Assembly: GCA_016165875.1 (NCBI GenBank)
Contig: JABBOT010000080.1
Location: forward strand, 40,423,477-40,487,476
From: Acanthopleura granulata
Lineage: Eukaryota; Mollusca; Polyplacophora; Chitonida; Chitonidae
DNA: 64,000 bases
Reading direction: 5' to 3'
Position 1 is the first letter of the stretch. Every line of letters begins with the position of its first letter. Positions 24,931 to 35,648 of this stretch are shown piece after piece. The translations under genes and the position numbers were made by a program. Under the pieces are notes generated by a model. It ran no database searches. It worked only from the letters and a program-made list of their open reading frames with translations, and was not told the DNA's origin.

Positions 24931-27329
24931 ATGTCCGTGTTGGCAGCACATGTATCTGCGGAGACACCCAGCCTTTCTACTCGGGCATTTTGACGATGTC
25001 CGTGTTGGCAGCACATGTATCTGCGGAGACACCCAGCCTTTCTACTCGGGCATTTTGACGATGTCCGTGTTGGCAGCACATGTACCTGCGGAGACACCCA
25101 GCCTTTGTAGTCGGGCATTTTGACGATGTCCGTGTTGGCAGCACATGTACCTGCGGAGACACCCAGCCTTTGTAGTCGGGCATTTTGACGATGTCCGTGT
25201 TGGCAGCACATGTACCTGCGGAGACACCCAGCCTTTCTACTCGGGCATTTTGACGATGTCCGTGTTGGCAGCACATGTACCTGCGGAGACACCCAGCCTT
25301 TCTACTCGGGCATTTTGACGATGTCCGTGTTGGCAGCACATGTACCTGCGGAGACACCCAGCCTTTCTACTCGGGCATTTTGACGATGTCGTGTTGGCAG
25401 CACATGTATCTGCGGAGACACCCAGCCTTTCTACTCGGGCATTTTGACGATGTCCGTGTTGGCAGCACATGTACCTGCGGAGACACCCAGCCTTTGTACT
25501 CGGGCATTTTGACGATGTCCGTGTTGGCAGCACATGTACCTGCGAAGACACCCAGCCTTTGTACTCGGGCATTTTGACGATGTCCGTGTTGGCAGCACAT
25601 GTACCTGCAGAGACACCCAGCCTTTGTACTCGGGCATTTTGACGATGTCCGTGTTGGAAGCACATGTACCTGCAGAGACACCCAGCCTTTGTACTCGGGC
25701 ATTTTGACGATGTCCGTGTTGGCAGCCCATGTACCTGCGGAGACACCCAGCCTTTGTACTCGGGCATTTTGACGATGTCCGTGTTGGCAGCACATGTACC
25801 TGCGGAGACACCCAGCCTTTGTACTCGGGCATTTTGACGATGTCCGTGTTGGCAGCACATGTAGCTGCGGAGACACCCAGCCTTTGTACTCGGGCATTTT
25901 GACGATGTCCGTGTTGGCAGCACATGTAGCTGCGGAGACACCCAGCCTTTGTACTCAGGCATTTTGACGATGTCCGTGTTGGCAGCACATGTACCTGCGA
26001 AGACACCCAGCCTTTGTACTCGGGCATTTTGACGATGTCCGTGTTGGCAGCACATGTACCTGCAGAGACACCCAGCCTTTGTACTCGGGCATTTTGACGA
26101 TGTCCGTGTTGGCAGCCCATGTACCTGCGAAGACACCCAGCCTTTGTACTCGGGCATTTTGACGATGTCCGTGTTGGCAGCCCATGTACCTGCAGAGACA
26201 CCCAGCCTTTGTACTCGGGCATTTTGACGATGTCCGTGTTGGAAGCACATGTACCTGCAGAGACACCCAGCCTTGTACTCGGACATTTTGACGATGTCCG
26301 TGTTGGCAGCCCATGTACCTGCGGAGACACCCAGCCTTTGTACTCGGGCATTTTGACGATGTCCGTGTTGGCAGCACATGTAGCTGCGGAGACACCCAGC
26401 CTTTGTACTCGGGCATTTTGACGATGTCCGTGTTGGCAGCACATGTACCTGCGAAGACACCCAGCCTTTGTACTCGGGCATTTTGACGATGTCCGTGTTG
26501 GCAGCACATGTACCTGTAGAGACACCCAGCCTTTGTACTCGGGCATTTTGACGATGTCCGTGTTGGAAGCACATGTACCTGCAGAGACACCCAGCCTTTG
26601 TACTCGGGCATTTTGACGATGTCCGTGTTGGCAGCCCATGTACCTGCGGAGACACCCAGCCTTTGTACTCGGGCATTTTGACGATGTCCGTGTTGGCAGC
26701 ACATGTACCTGCGGAGACACCCAGCCTTTGTACTCGGGCATTTTGACGATGTCCGTGTTGGCAGCACATGTAGCTGCGGAGACACCCAGCCTTTGTACTC
26801 GGGCATTTTGACGATGTCCGTGTTGGCAGCACATGTAGCTGCGGAGACACCCAGCCTTTGTACTCAGGCATTTTGACGATGTCCGTGTTGGCAGCACATG
26901 TACCTGCGAAGACACCCAGCCTTTGTACTCGGGCATTTTGACGATGTCCGTGTTGGCAGCACATGTACCTGCAGAGACACCCAGCCTTTGTACTCGGGCA
27001 TTTTGACGATGTCCGTGTTGGCAGCCCATGTACCTGCGAAGACACCCAGCCTTTGTACTCGGGCATTTTGACGATGTCCGTGTTGGCAGCCCATGTACCT
27101 GCGGAGACACCCAGCCTTTGTACTCGGGCATTTTGACGATGTCCGTGTTGGCAGCACATGTACCTGCAGAGACACCCAGCCTTTGTACTCGGGCATTTTG
27201 ACGATGTCCGTGTTGGCAGCACATGTACCTGCAGAGACACCCAGCCTTTGTACTCGGGCATTTTGACGATGTCCGTGTTGGCAGCCCATGTACCTGCGAA
27301 GACACCCAGCCTTTGTACTCGGGCATTTC
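24931..27329. repeat. 65-bp minisatellite, 37 units, with a 14-unit higher-order period
   Basis: The consensus unit is gcacatgtacctgcggagac + acccagcctttgtactcggg + cattttgacgatgtccgtgt + tggca. Unit starts can be walked every 65 bp from 24946 to 27284, broken only by one-base deletions in the unit at 25336 and the unit at 26245. Early units (24946-25464) carry ctac or gtag where later ones carry gtac. Variant marks (gcccatg, tagctgcgg, tgcgaag, tgcagag, ttggaa, tactcagg) recur in the same order in units 25530-26179 and 26439-27088, about 909 bp apart, so a block of at least ten units was copied as a block. The minus strand of the unit has no stop in any phase, which accounts for frames of 674 and 631 codons. 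I see no gene. Confidence 0.97.
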
Positions 27330-27565
27330 ATGATGGGCAAAGGGCCTGTTCTACCAACAATGTGTAAGTTATGTCCAAGATAAGTGTTGTGACGATGCAT
27401 ACTGTGGATACGTTGCCATGGTAGTTACGTTTGATGTTACACTCTCTTCATGGAACGGGCCCCAGAGGAGAGCGCAGGAGTTGGCACAGTGGACATGGTG
27501 TGCTGGAGAATCGTGTACAGGGCCTGTCTATAAGTGTGGACTACATTCACCGACTTGATTGGTGT
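27330..27565. other. Intergenic spacer after the 65-bp array
   Basis: No gene was found. It contains cgttgccatggtagttac (27411-27428), which faintly resembles an RFX X-box but does not match it. Confidence 0.3.
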
Positions 27566-27906
27566 GATTTATTTATTTGACTCTTGCTTAACGCTATGTT
27601 CAAAGATTTTTCGTTTCTGTTGGTGGGAAGAAACCACGGATGTTTGGCCAGTTACTGACAAACTTTCCCTCTTTTGACATCGCAAAGGAATGAGCACCAT
27701 ATTGTCAGCAGACAAAAGGTCTTCAAGGAACACTTTAGAACTGCCCCTCTGCCACTCTTGCTTCACTGACACGAACGCCCTACAAGAAGTGAGAGTGACC
27801 GGATTCAGCTACTACCCTGTCTGATGCCGGGTTTGAACCTGCACCCTGTGTGTCCTAGTGACAGAAAGGCAGACCTTACGCCAGTAACCATCAGACCAAG
27901 GCCCAT
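27566..27906 (-). repeat. Second tRNA-derived SINE family, minus orientation
   Basis: On the minus strand the head (27906 leftwards) reads ccttggtctgatggttac (A-box-like) and 'gcaggttcaaacccggca' (B-box GGTTCAAACCC) at tRNA spacing. A body of about 230 bp follows, ending in taaataaatca. The body differs from the gaaatattcttgagt family apart from a similar aaataaat end. The B-box is a perfect match to the tRNA consensus, so the internal promoter may still be readable. Confidence 0.75.
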
Positions 27907-29003
27907 TCCTTGTTGACTGATATAGAGTCTGCTGGCTGACTCAGTGTCTGAAGGTTGTGAAATATACAGCTGTACGTTCTACTAAGGAGGATTTCAAATC
28001 ATGATTCGAAACCTCAGAAGTCTGACTTCCTGTTAAAAGGAAAGCATACCTCAGTGCTTTGCAGATTACAGCCTCAAGAAAGCCTTAATCAAAACTCGAC
28101 GTGGCCATTAGCCATATATCAGTGTCTATGGTTAAACAGCTGCAATGACTGAAGGGCTTTCTGTCTAAAAGCTGATTTTGCTTGGTTAACATACATTTCC
28201 ATGACCAGGACAGTTACTTTGTTTACAATACACCTACAAACCAACTGATCATTTTCAAGAGTTACAAGATATTGCCAAAGCCCAAACTTCAAACCCCATC
28301 TACATGTATCAGCAGTGTAATTACTAGTCAGACAAAATCAAATTGGTGTCAATTTGTCAAATTTGGTGTCAAGATGTCAGTTACAAACCAAGCAATTTCA
28401 GTGTTAGGTGTATGATCAGCAGTTGATCCTAGCAAACATACTGAGTTTGGCCAACAGACATTGCTATGCAGGTTACAAACAGAAGAAAGTGTTGGTAGCT
28501 GATGTGACATGATATACGCCAGACAAAGTTGCCAGCACATAGGTAATTCAAATTCTGAAATAATTCAAACACCGGTAATTGAAATTTAAAATGAAAATTT
28601 ACATGAAACATCTTCGGGTATGATGTATAACAACAACTCCCTTGACCGAGATTGGCCAAGAGGCAAGTAAATATATTGCTATATACAAGTCCAAGCTTGA
28701 CGATTCCAGCCGTTGCATGTCTCCTATGTCATCCATCTGTCAGCAGAATCCAAAGCTGATTTTACAAATTTAAAGTCATTCAGTGTGGCAAATTCTCAGA
28801 CTGGCCAAAAGTGTACCACAGCGAGGATGAACACTGTCAAAACCTGTGACCTAAATTCTTTATATTTTGAATCGAAGTTGGTACCGGTACTGATTTTTTA
28901 GACTCAATGAGGCAAGTCTGTAATAGTTGCCAGATTTAAATTGGTACCAGATGAGTTGATGACGCTTGATCAGAACATGCTTTAGGGAAGTCTTATCAAA
29001 ACG
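27907..29003. other. Intergenic DNA
   Basis: No exon, RNA gene or clear transposon was found. Open frames (up to 77 codons) lack family resemblance. Confidence 0.35.
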
Positions 29004-29138
29004 AACATTCGACATGTTTTTTCCTGAACTGTATGGGGCGATAAATATGCCTACCAGTATTCATTTTTAAAAGCAACATTCGACATGTTTTTTCCTGAAC
29101 TGTATGGGGCGATAAATATGCCTACCAGTATTCATTTT
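29004..29138 (+). repeat. Two-copy direct repeat, 71-bp period
   Basis: The segment starting aacattcgacatgttttttc at 29004 recurs at 29075 with near identity through 'cctaccagtattcattttt'. This is a recent tandem duplication immediately upstream of the inverted repeat at 29153-29346. Confidence 0.85.
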
Positions 29139-29152
29139 CGAAAGCTGCATGT

Positions 29153-29346
29153 AATAGGCCGAATCGGCGTTGAAGCCGTGTCGAGAGATCACGCTGGATG
29201 TGGGTGAGACAGGGTGGGGGCTCTCGCGAACTAACCATGATTTCACGGAGGTTAACAATGTTATTGTTGTTTGGGAAAGCCCCACCCTGTCTTGCCCAAA
29301 ATTTGCGTGATCTCGAGAGACCTCCGCAACGCCGATTCGGCTTATT
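29153..29346. repeat. Long imperfect inverted repeat upstream of RPGRIP1L
   Basis: The left arm 29153-29220 (aataggccgaatcggcgttg ... tcgagagatcacgc ... gagacagggtgggg) is complementary, with small mismatches and indels, to the right arm 29280-29346 (ccccaccctgtcttg ... gcgtgatctcgaga ... caacgccgattcgg). The loop is about 60 bases. The arms are GC- and CpG-rich relative to the region. It may be a foldback or palindromic MITE, or a structured promoter-proximal element, about 0.9-1.1 kb before the RPGRIP1L start codon. Confidence 0.8.
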
Positions 29347-30229
29347 CGTGCTTTTCGTGAGAGGAGTCGATACCCCTTTTCAAGACCCTCCGTTAATATC
29401 CACGCGCATGCTCAGTGGGACCGGAAGTTTATCCAGAATATCTGTCGAAAAAAGTTAGACTCTGCGTTCAAACCGTGATAAAATGTAAACTTTTTTATGT
29501 TTTGAAACTTGACGATGCTGAAGGTTTGTTCAAGATTTGGGCTTTACGCACATTATGTATAGGTTTGTCTAAGCGCGATAGTTACTCCAAAATCATGCTA
29601 GCAACCAGTAGTTTACATATCGCTGTATCGCTTGAGTGCATTGTCGTTGTTGTAACCTTTGACGGACTCAGTTATCGATATATATATTCTGCTGCGAAAT
29701 GCATGGGATATAATTGTCGTCAAAGAGTGAAATGGAATAAAGCTTTGTTGGAGGAACAAAATTCATTTTGTACACCTCTTGACTTTCACGGGTTTATATG
29801 TTGATATTTTTATTTTAATTATACGGTTCTTTGAACAGTTCTGAAAATTGCACGTCTGAGCTTGTCTAGTCATTTTGTGCCAAACTGTGTGCGATGACAG
29901 GTGTCATTGAGCGGTACATAGGTTGAGCTGATGTAATTTGATGCATCAAAATAATTGTTGGAAAAATTGTTATCGTCTGACTAATGTTAAAGTCAGCGTA
30001 GTTGTGTAGGCCTATATATCCGCCACTCCTAGCTGTAATTTTGTAGTCATCCTCGGTGGAAAATCAGATTGTACAGTTTGTTGAGTATTGAACAGTCATC
30101 ATTTAAATACATTAAATGAAACTGATTTATTATTAAAACTTCTAGTTCCAGCTTGTTGAAGTTTAGTCACCTTTTGATGTAGCAAGAGGATCCAGTTTAG
30201 AAACAGTGGCATTACTAAATGTGCAAAAG
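29347..30229 (+). promoter_or_regulatory. Probable promoter and 5' UTR region of RPGRIP1L
   Basis: CpG-containing sequence precedes the first coding exon. ACCGGAAGT at 29420-29428 is a consensus ETS/GABPA site of the kind common at housekeeping promoters, and cgcgcatgctcag at 29403 is a partial NRF1-like match. No convincing RFX X-box was found. A 129-codon frame at 29415-29804 has no family resemblance. The transcription start and any non-coding first exon are unresolved. Confidence 0.4.
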
Positions 30230-33200
30230 ATGGCAGATGACGATTTGATTCCTGTCCGGGACAACAACCCTAAACCAAAGGGCAAGGCAGCAGACTCAGG
30301 TGGGTGTCCTGTGCATTTTATAGAAAAATAAAGTACAGGCAATGGGAACAGTAATGAGCAGTTTGAACAGGTTCTTTTTCTGCATGCTAGTTTAATGTGT
30401 GACAAATGATATAATATCAAAACACACACACACATTTCTTTTTTTTTTCTATATTTTTTTTCAAGGTGTGGGAACACAATACAGATGAGCATGAATTAGG
30501 GAAGCTAAGTGGGTTGTGGCTGAGTAGATAAAATGCTTGCCTATCAACAGGCACTCCTCTATTCTTCTTGCTTATTATCGACAAAAATTGTGTAAGTTAA
30601 AAGTGATACGATATCACATATTAAACAATGATAAAAGAAGTGAAATTGTGAATTACTCAAATTTTGTACTTTCTTACATGAATAGGCATTATAAGTTCTG
30701 CTTTAAATTTTCAGTAATACAAGTACCTTGTTCATTTATGTCTGTTTTCATATTGTGTTTTGTGATTACGTTATGCCTTCAGCACTGGACCAGAAGTTCA
30801 TCCACCAGAGAGGCCTTGTTGCCAAACTGGACAGAAATGATCTGGAGGACCGTTACCTACGAATGTATGAGGAAAATATCTTACTGAAGAAACATGCACG
30901 TAAACAAGAGGACAAGATTAAAAGGTAAATGATTCATATCTTCTGGATTTATTGAGTGCTCTCTGGAGTATTTTGCATCGGGCACCAGTAAACAGATTTT
31001 GAGATGTAATGTCACAACAACACAGTCATTTCGCTTTGTGGCATGATGTTGCTGCTTTGTGGCGCAGTAGAATCAGTATGCACAAATGAACATGGGCTGG
31101 TATGTACAACATTGCACATTTATCAAAATCAATGAAATAAAACTTCTGTAATGTTTTTTCCAGTGGTGCAGGATATCATTTTGGTCAACAAAATTCCAAC
31201 TGTAATTTCTTATGAATACATAAGTTGCCATGTCAGAGGATTGCAAATTGATTCTACCATGCACTAAAACGGTGATGTCACATCACAAATTGATGTTTTG
31301 TTGTCATAACTATGTAACTCAAACCCTACATGTTCCCCAATAGCTGCTTCTGGATTGAATCAGTGTGAAAACCTTGGAAAATGCTTAGTATCTGATACAA
31401 GAGTTTGAAAAGGTAGTCAAAATTTCAAGAGCTTAAAAAGAGAAATTTGAAGTTGTACTTCAATTTTCAATGAAATCAGACATGACTTTGTTGAACTGGT
31501 TGCAGAGACCAGCACCATTTCTTTGTCTTGAAATATTTCCTAACAAAATCCCACACCCTATTATTGTTTCAGAATGGCCACTAAACTCTTGCGCCTGGTC
31601 AGTGATAAGAAGAAGACAGAAATTGATGGGGTCTCAGGTTTGTTTCCCTTGTAATTGTATGTATTTATATAATGTGTAGTAACTAGATACCAGGTGTGCA
31701 CATAACACACTTCTGCTCTGTAAAACAGACACATTTGGGTAATAATCCATGAAAAAATATGGATCAAGATTTTTAAAAACTTTCTAGATTCTGATTGGCC
31801 ATTGATTCCATGCATTAACTGTTTGAAATATCCTGCTCTTTCCAATGCATAAGTTTTGCATATTTAGCATGAGAGGTATATTCCTTGTCTAATTTGAAAT
31901 GGTTCTCTCTTATGATATATAGTATCTATGTTAAAGGTGGGAAGATCACACGCAATGTGGAAGTAGAAGAGAAGATCGCAGATTACACGACAAGAATTCA
32001 TGAGCTGGAGAAACAGAATGGACAGTTGAAAGAAAAGGTGAACCTGCTATTGGAAAAGTTTATTCATCATTTTTTTTGTCATCTGTGACATATTTATACA
32101 TCATTGTCAGATACATGACTTTAAATTCTCTTCAGAATAAATCTGTTTGGCCAGTTGTGGTAAATTATCTCAAATCTGACCCACTAAAGATGCGTTTTGT
32201 ACATGTAAAGTAAAATAAATGTCCAGTTAATGTTATTTGTGCTGCTGAAAGCAACATTTTTTTGTGGCCAGTAGAACTGTCAGAATCAAGCAAATGAGCG
32301 ATATAGTTTTGGACTAAATTTTTGATCATTTATGTCTCATATGAAAATCCTCCCACTTGTACACAGTAATACGTAATTAAGCACATTCAGTGTTTTTTAT
32401 GTGATGAAATTGTTGCTCCAGCTGATGTTAACCAAACAGCAACTTGCGACATCTGGGAAGCGACCCACCGCCTTCCCATACACTCAGGCCAGAATCAATA
32501 CGGTTAGTATTCACTGAAAAGCATCCTTTTATCTTCTTGGAACATATATCTTAATGCAAACTAGGCTACATTTTGTCATCAAGGTCTTGTTATCTCTTAG
32601 TTGTTTAATTGCTGGATAAAACAACGCATAAAGATCCTCTCTCTTTCCAGCTGAATTAGCCTCTTCCATGTGTGTACAGACAGCATTTTATGAAGACATC
32701 AAGTTAACAGCTTAACCAATTCTGTGTATAATTCTTTTTTTTGTAATGATTGCAACATGATTTCTCCAAAGTTACCAACTTAATAAACCCCAAAAGTGTA
32801 ACAAATGTTCTGTTGCACAGTTTTTACATAACTCCTTTCCTGGTCAGGCAAATTTTTACAATTTCAAGGCTAGCACCAGAAGGTAGATTTCACAAAGTTT
32901 CACAAGTTTATCTCTCTCAGTTTAAGTGGGTTACTTATATATGGTTGGCTGTTGTACCCATACATGTAGTTTGGCAGGCATTTTTGTAGTGTCCACATGG
33001 GATTATTTATTTTCATGCATCCCATAACTTGATTTCTGTTCACAAGTGAAGTGGTTCAAGTTCAGTGTACATCAAAAAGAAATCTACACGGAGTTTGTAT
33101 TCTCCACGGATAAACCTGACTGCTGTCCTACAAGTGAAATATGGTTTAGGACACTATTTCTTTATTTTTTCCTTGATATTCATTCGTATTTGTCTTGGAA

Positions 33201-35648
33201 TATTGTTCATTGCAGGGAATAGCTAAGACAACTCCAGATCCCAGGCTGACCAAAAATTTGCGTGTAATGGGCCCACCAGAGCAGAGAGTGTGAGTAGGAG
33301 GTGTCTGTAGTAGTGAGATAATCTTTGGTACACTAAGATATTTGACAGGAGGAAACCATCTATATTGGCTGTTGAGAATAGGATGGAATCATAATTTACT
33401 TGGCAATGGCAGTGTGGAAACACAACATGGTCTCTCACCACAGTGTGCTTGCAGTATTGCCAAAGTGATGTTAAGCATTCTTTCATATTGTCATCATTTG
33501 TCATCATACCAAATGTACAACAATTTATTGTGATACACTGCAGAGTTTCCTTGAGGGATTACGTATGAAAGATGTGTGTGTTTTCATTTGCTTGCTGCCC
33601 AAACATATATTGGTATTTGTGCCACATGTGAAACATTTACACAACATTTTTTATTGTGGTATTCTGCAAAGCCTTCATGAGTTAAGCTTTATGTAATGTT
33701 GGTTAATTTGTGTGATTTCAGATTCCGTTCCCAAAGCCCTACAGCTCTGCATCGATTCGGTCATAGTGCACTAGACGATGCAAGAACGGAAAATAAAAAT
33801 CTGTAAGTACATGTGAATTACTGATAATCATGAATTTGCGTGTCAAGAACTATATGACATGAAAAGCTTGTAAAGTGCAACGTGTGTTGACGACCATTTG
33901 TCTTCAACTGATACAGTGTGGATATCTGTACATCACATGTGGGGAACTTTGTCAGCAAGCTGTTAGTAAAGGTCGGTGCCCTACCAAGGGCAATCCATTT
34001 TTCTCCAATTGCAAAACTGAATATCATCGTATGAGTGAAAGAGTAAAATAAATAGTTTGCAAAAGTATGCCACTATTCAAACGTTGGTATGTGTGAGTGG
34101 GGGGGGGGGGGGGGGAGGAGGGCAGGGAGTGAAGGGCAGTGCTCTGGTTCATGCAAAATCAGAGGCTTAATGTGCCTGAAAGATTATGGGGATCATCATA
34201 TCACTATAACTGCTCTTAGACTTTGTTGTTTTTGAAACTTACTGCCACCTATATATTACAGTCTTCTTTTTTCTCCTCTTTGCAGAGAGAGTTATGTAAG
34301 ACAGTTAGAAGAACAGCTGAATGTGTGTGACATGGAGATAGAGAAGCTTCGAGAAGAGGTAATGTGGACTGGGAGTTAGAGACTGCTTCTGGGTTTTGGA
34401 CTGATGTAGTCATGCAGCTTTATATTCCGTGGTTTAAGAATTAGCATGTAGCTAGAATTGTTTTGATGTTTGTTATTAACTAAAAATTCACCTCAAAAGA
34501 AAGCAAACTAAAATTTTTCTGTAATTTTGGTGAATTTAGTTTCGCATTTTTGTCGAATTTTTTCAGATGTTTCATGATAATTCATAGATTTATTGTCAAA
34601 AAGTGTTGATTACGTGCATATAATGAGTATAGTGTCAGTAGAATGTGACTTGGTGGAGAGTCTTGTGTTGTATCTCTGGCATTGCGTTCCAGTGAGACAA
34701 CACTGTAAATATGTCAGCCTTGGGTTTGGCCTGCTACAAGGAGACATCGTCTTCATATTACCGAAATAGTTGAACACCCAATCAAACAGAGACACAGTTC
34801 CACATGTATGTAATTGTTTGTGTGCAGAATCGCCTTCGTGAAGAGGAGTTCAATGAAGACTTGTTCAAAGTGCGCCAGCAGATGACAGCAGAACAAAAGT
34901 AGGTCCTTGTATCTGAGACATGAAATAATTGTCTCGCTAATTTGAAAGTTTACAAGCGGGCAGTCAAGTGAGAACAGTGCAGCAGTTATCTGTCTTGTAA
35001 ATAATGGTGTGTTTCCATGGACATGTCATTGTGGTTGTGATAGTCCTTGTTAGTGCTTGATAACTTTGCTCCAGTACTTCTGGTAAACTGCATTTACCTG
35101 TACATGTAAGTCCTTATTGCCCCCAGTGAGACCTTTTCCATGCACTGTGCATTGATATTTGCAATAAGCAATCATTCCAAGTCAGTGGAAACATTCCTTC
35201 TAGTCCAGAAAGCTCTGGAAGTATAGGTCCAGAGACCAGCTTTGTACAAGTGTTACACAGCAAAATATATTGGTTCATAAAAAGTTACTTAGAACTATTT
35301 TACAGTCTTGGAATTTGATGACGACGGTAAAATGATGGTCAACCTGGTGTCTACTATGTCTGGTGTCTTCCGCATGAGATTGCTTTAAATCTGTCAAGAT
35401 TGATTCGGGCACACCACAAAGATACACAAAATATTCCACAGTGATATTGAAAATTAAGTAAATCAGTGAAACAGTAGTTCATGTGTACTACATGTGCTTC
35501 ATTTATGGCAGTCTACATGCAATATGTGTGATCTGTGCTCAGGTCCAGCGTACAGGAAAACATTGAGATGATTAGGCTACAGCGAGATGTGAAGGAGAAG
35601 TCCACAAGGCTGGTGGCATTGCAAGACAAGTACAGGACTATGGAAGAG
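30230..35648 (+). CDS. RPGRIP1L: RPGRIP1L exons 1-10: N-terminus and first coiled coils
   Basis: These exons encode residues 1-288. The ATG at 30230 opens [20 protein letters not shown], a poorly conserved leader. Exon 2 brings the hallmark [20 protein letters not shown] and KQEDKIKR, and exon 3 continues with [14 protein letters not shown]. Exon 4 holds [14 protein letters not shown], exon 5 ends in ARINT (conserved in vertebrates), and exons 8-10 are coiled coil ([10 protein letters not shown] ... [15 protein letters not shown]). Exon 4 has two nearby acceptors. The one ending at 31936 keeps the frame, giving VSGGKITRN, whereas 'atatag' upstream would break it. The first 24 residues cannot be checked against conserved sequence. 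Confidence 0.92.

Noticed and set aside
25237..27326. 674- and 631-codon minus-strand frames read as a large repeat protein
   Set aside because: They are overlapping frames of one 65-bp satellite whose minus strand lacks stops in every phase; there are no splice sites, start context or non-repeat coding sequence.
24931..27329. CRISPR-like array
   Set aside because: Units are contiguous 65-bp direct copies without unique spacers, in an intron-rich animal genome.
27411..27428. RFX X-box for the ciliary gene RPGRIP1L
   Set aside because: gttgccatggtagttac has one good half-site, but the second half is spaced and spelled wrongly, and it lies 2.8 kb before the start codon.
29415..29804. 129-codon frame upstream of RPGRIP1L as an extra gene or leader
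   Set aside because: No recognisable domain and no in-phase splice link to the exon at 30230.
31921..31936. Earlier acceptor for RPGRIP1L exon 4 at 'gatatatag'
   Set aside because: It would put the exon out of phase with exon 3; the acceptor ending at 31936 keeps the frame.
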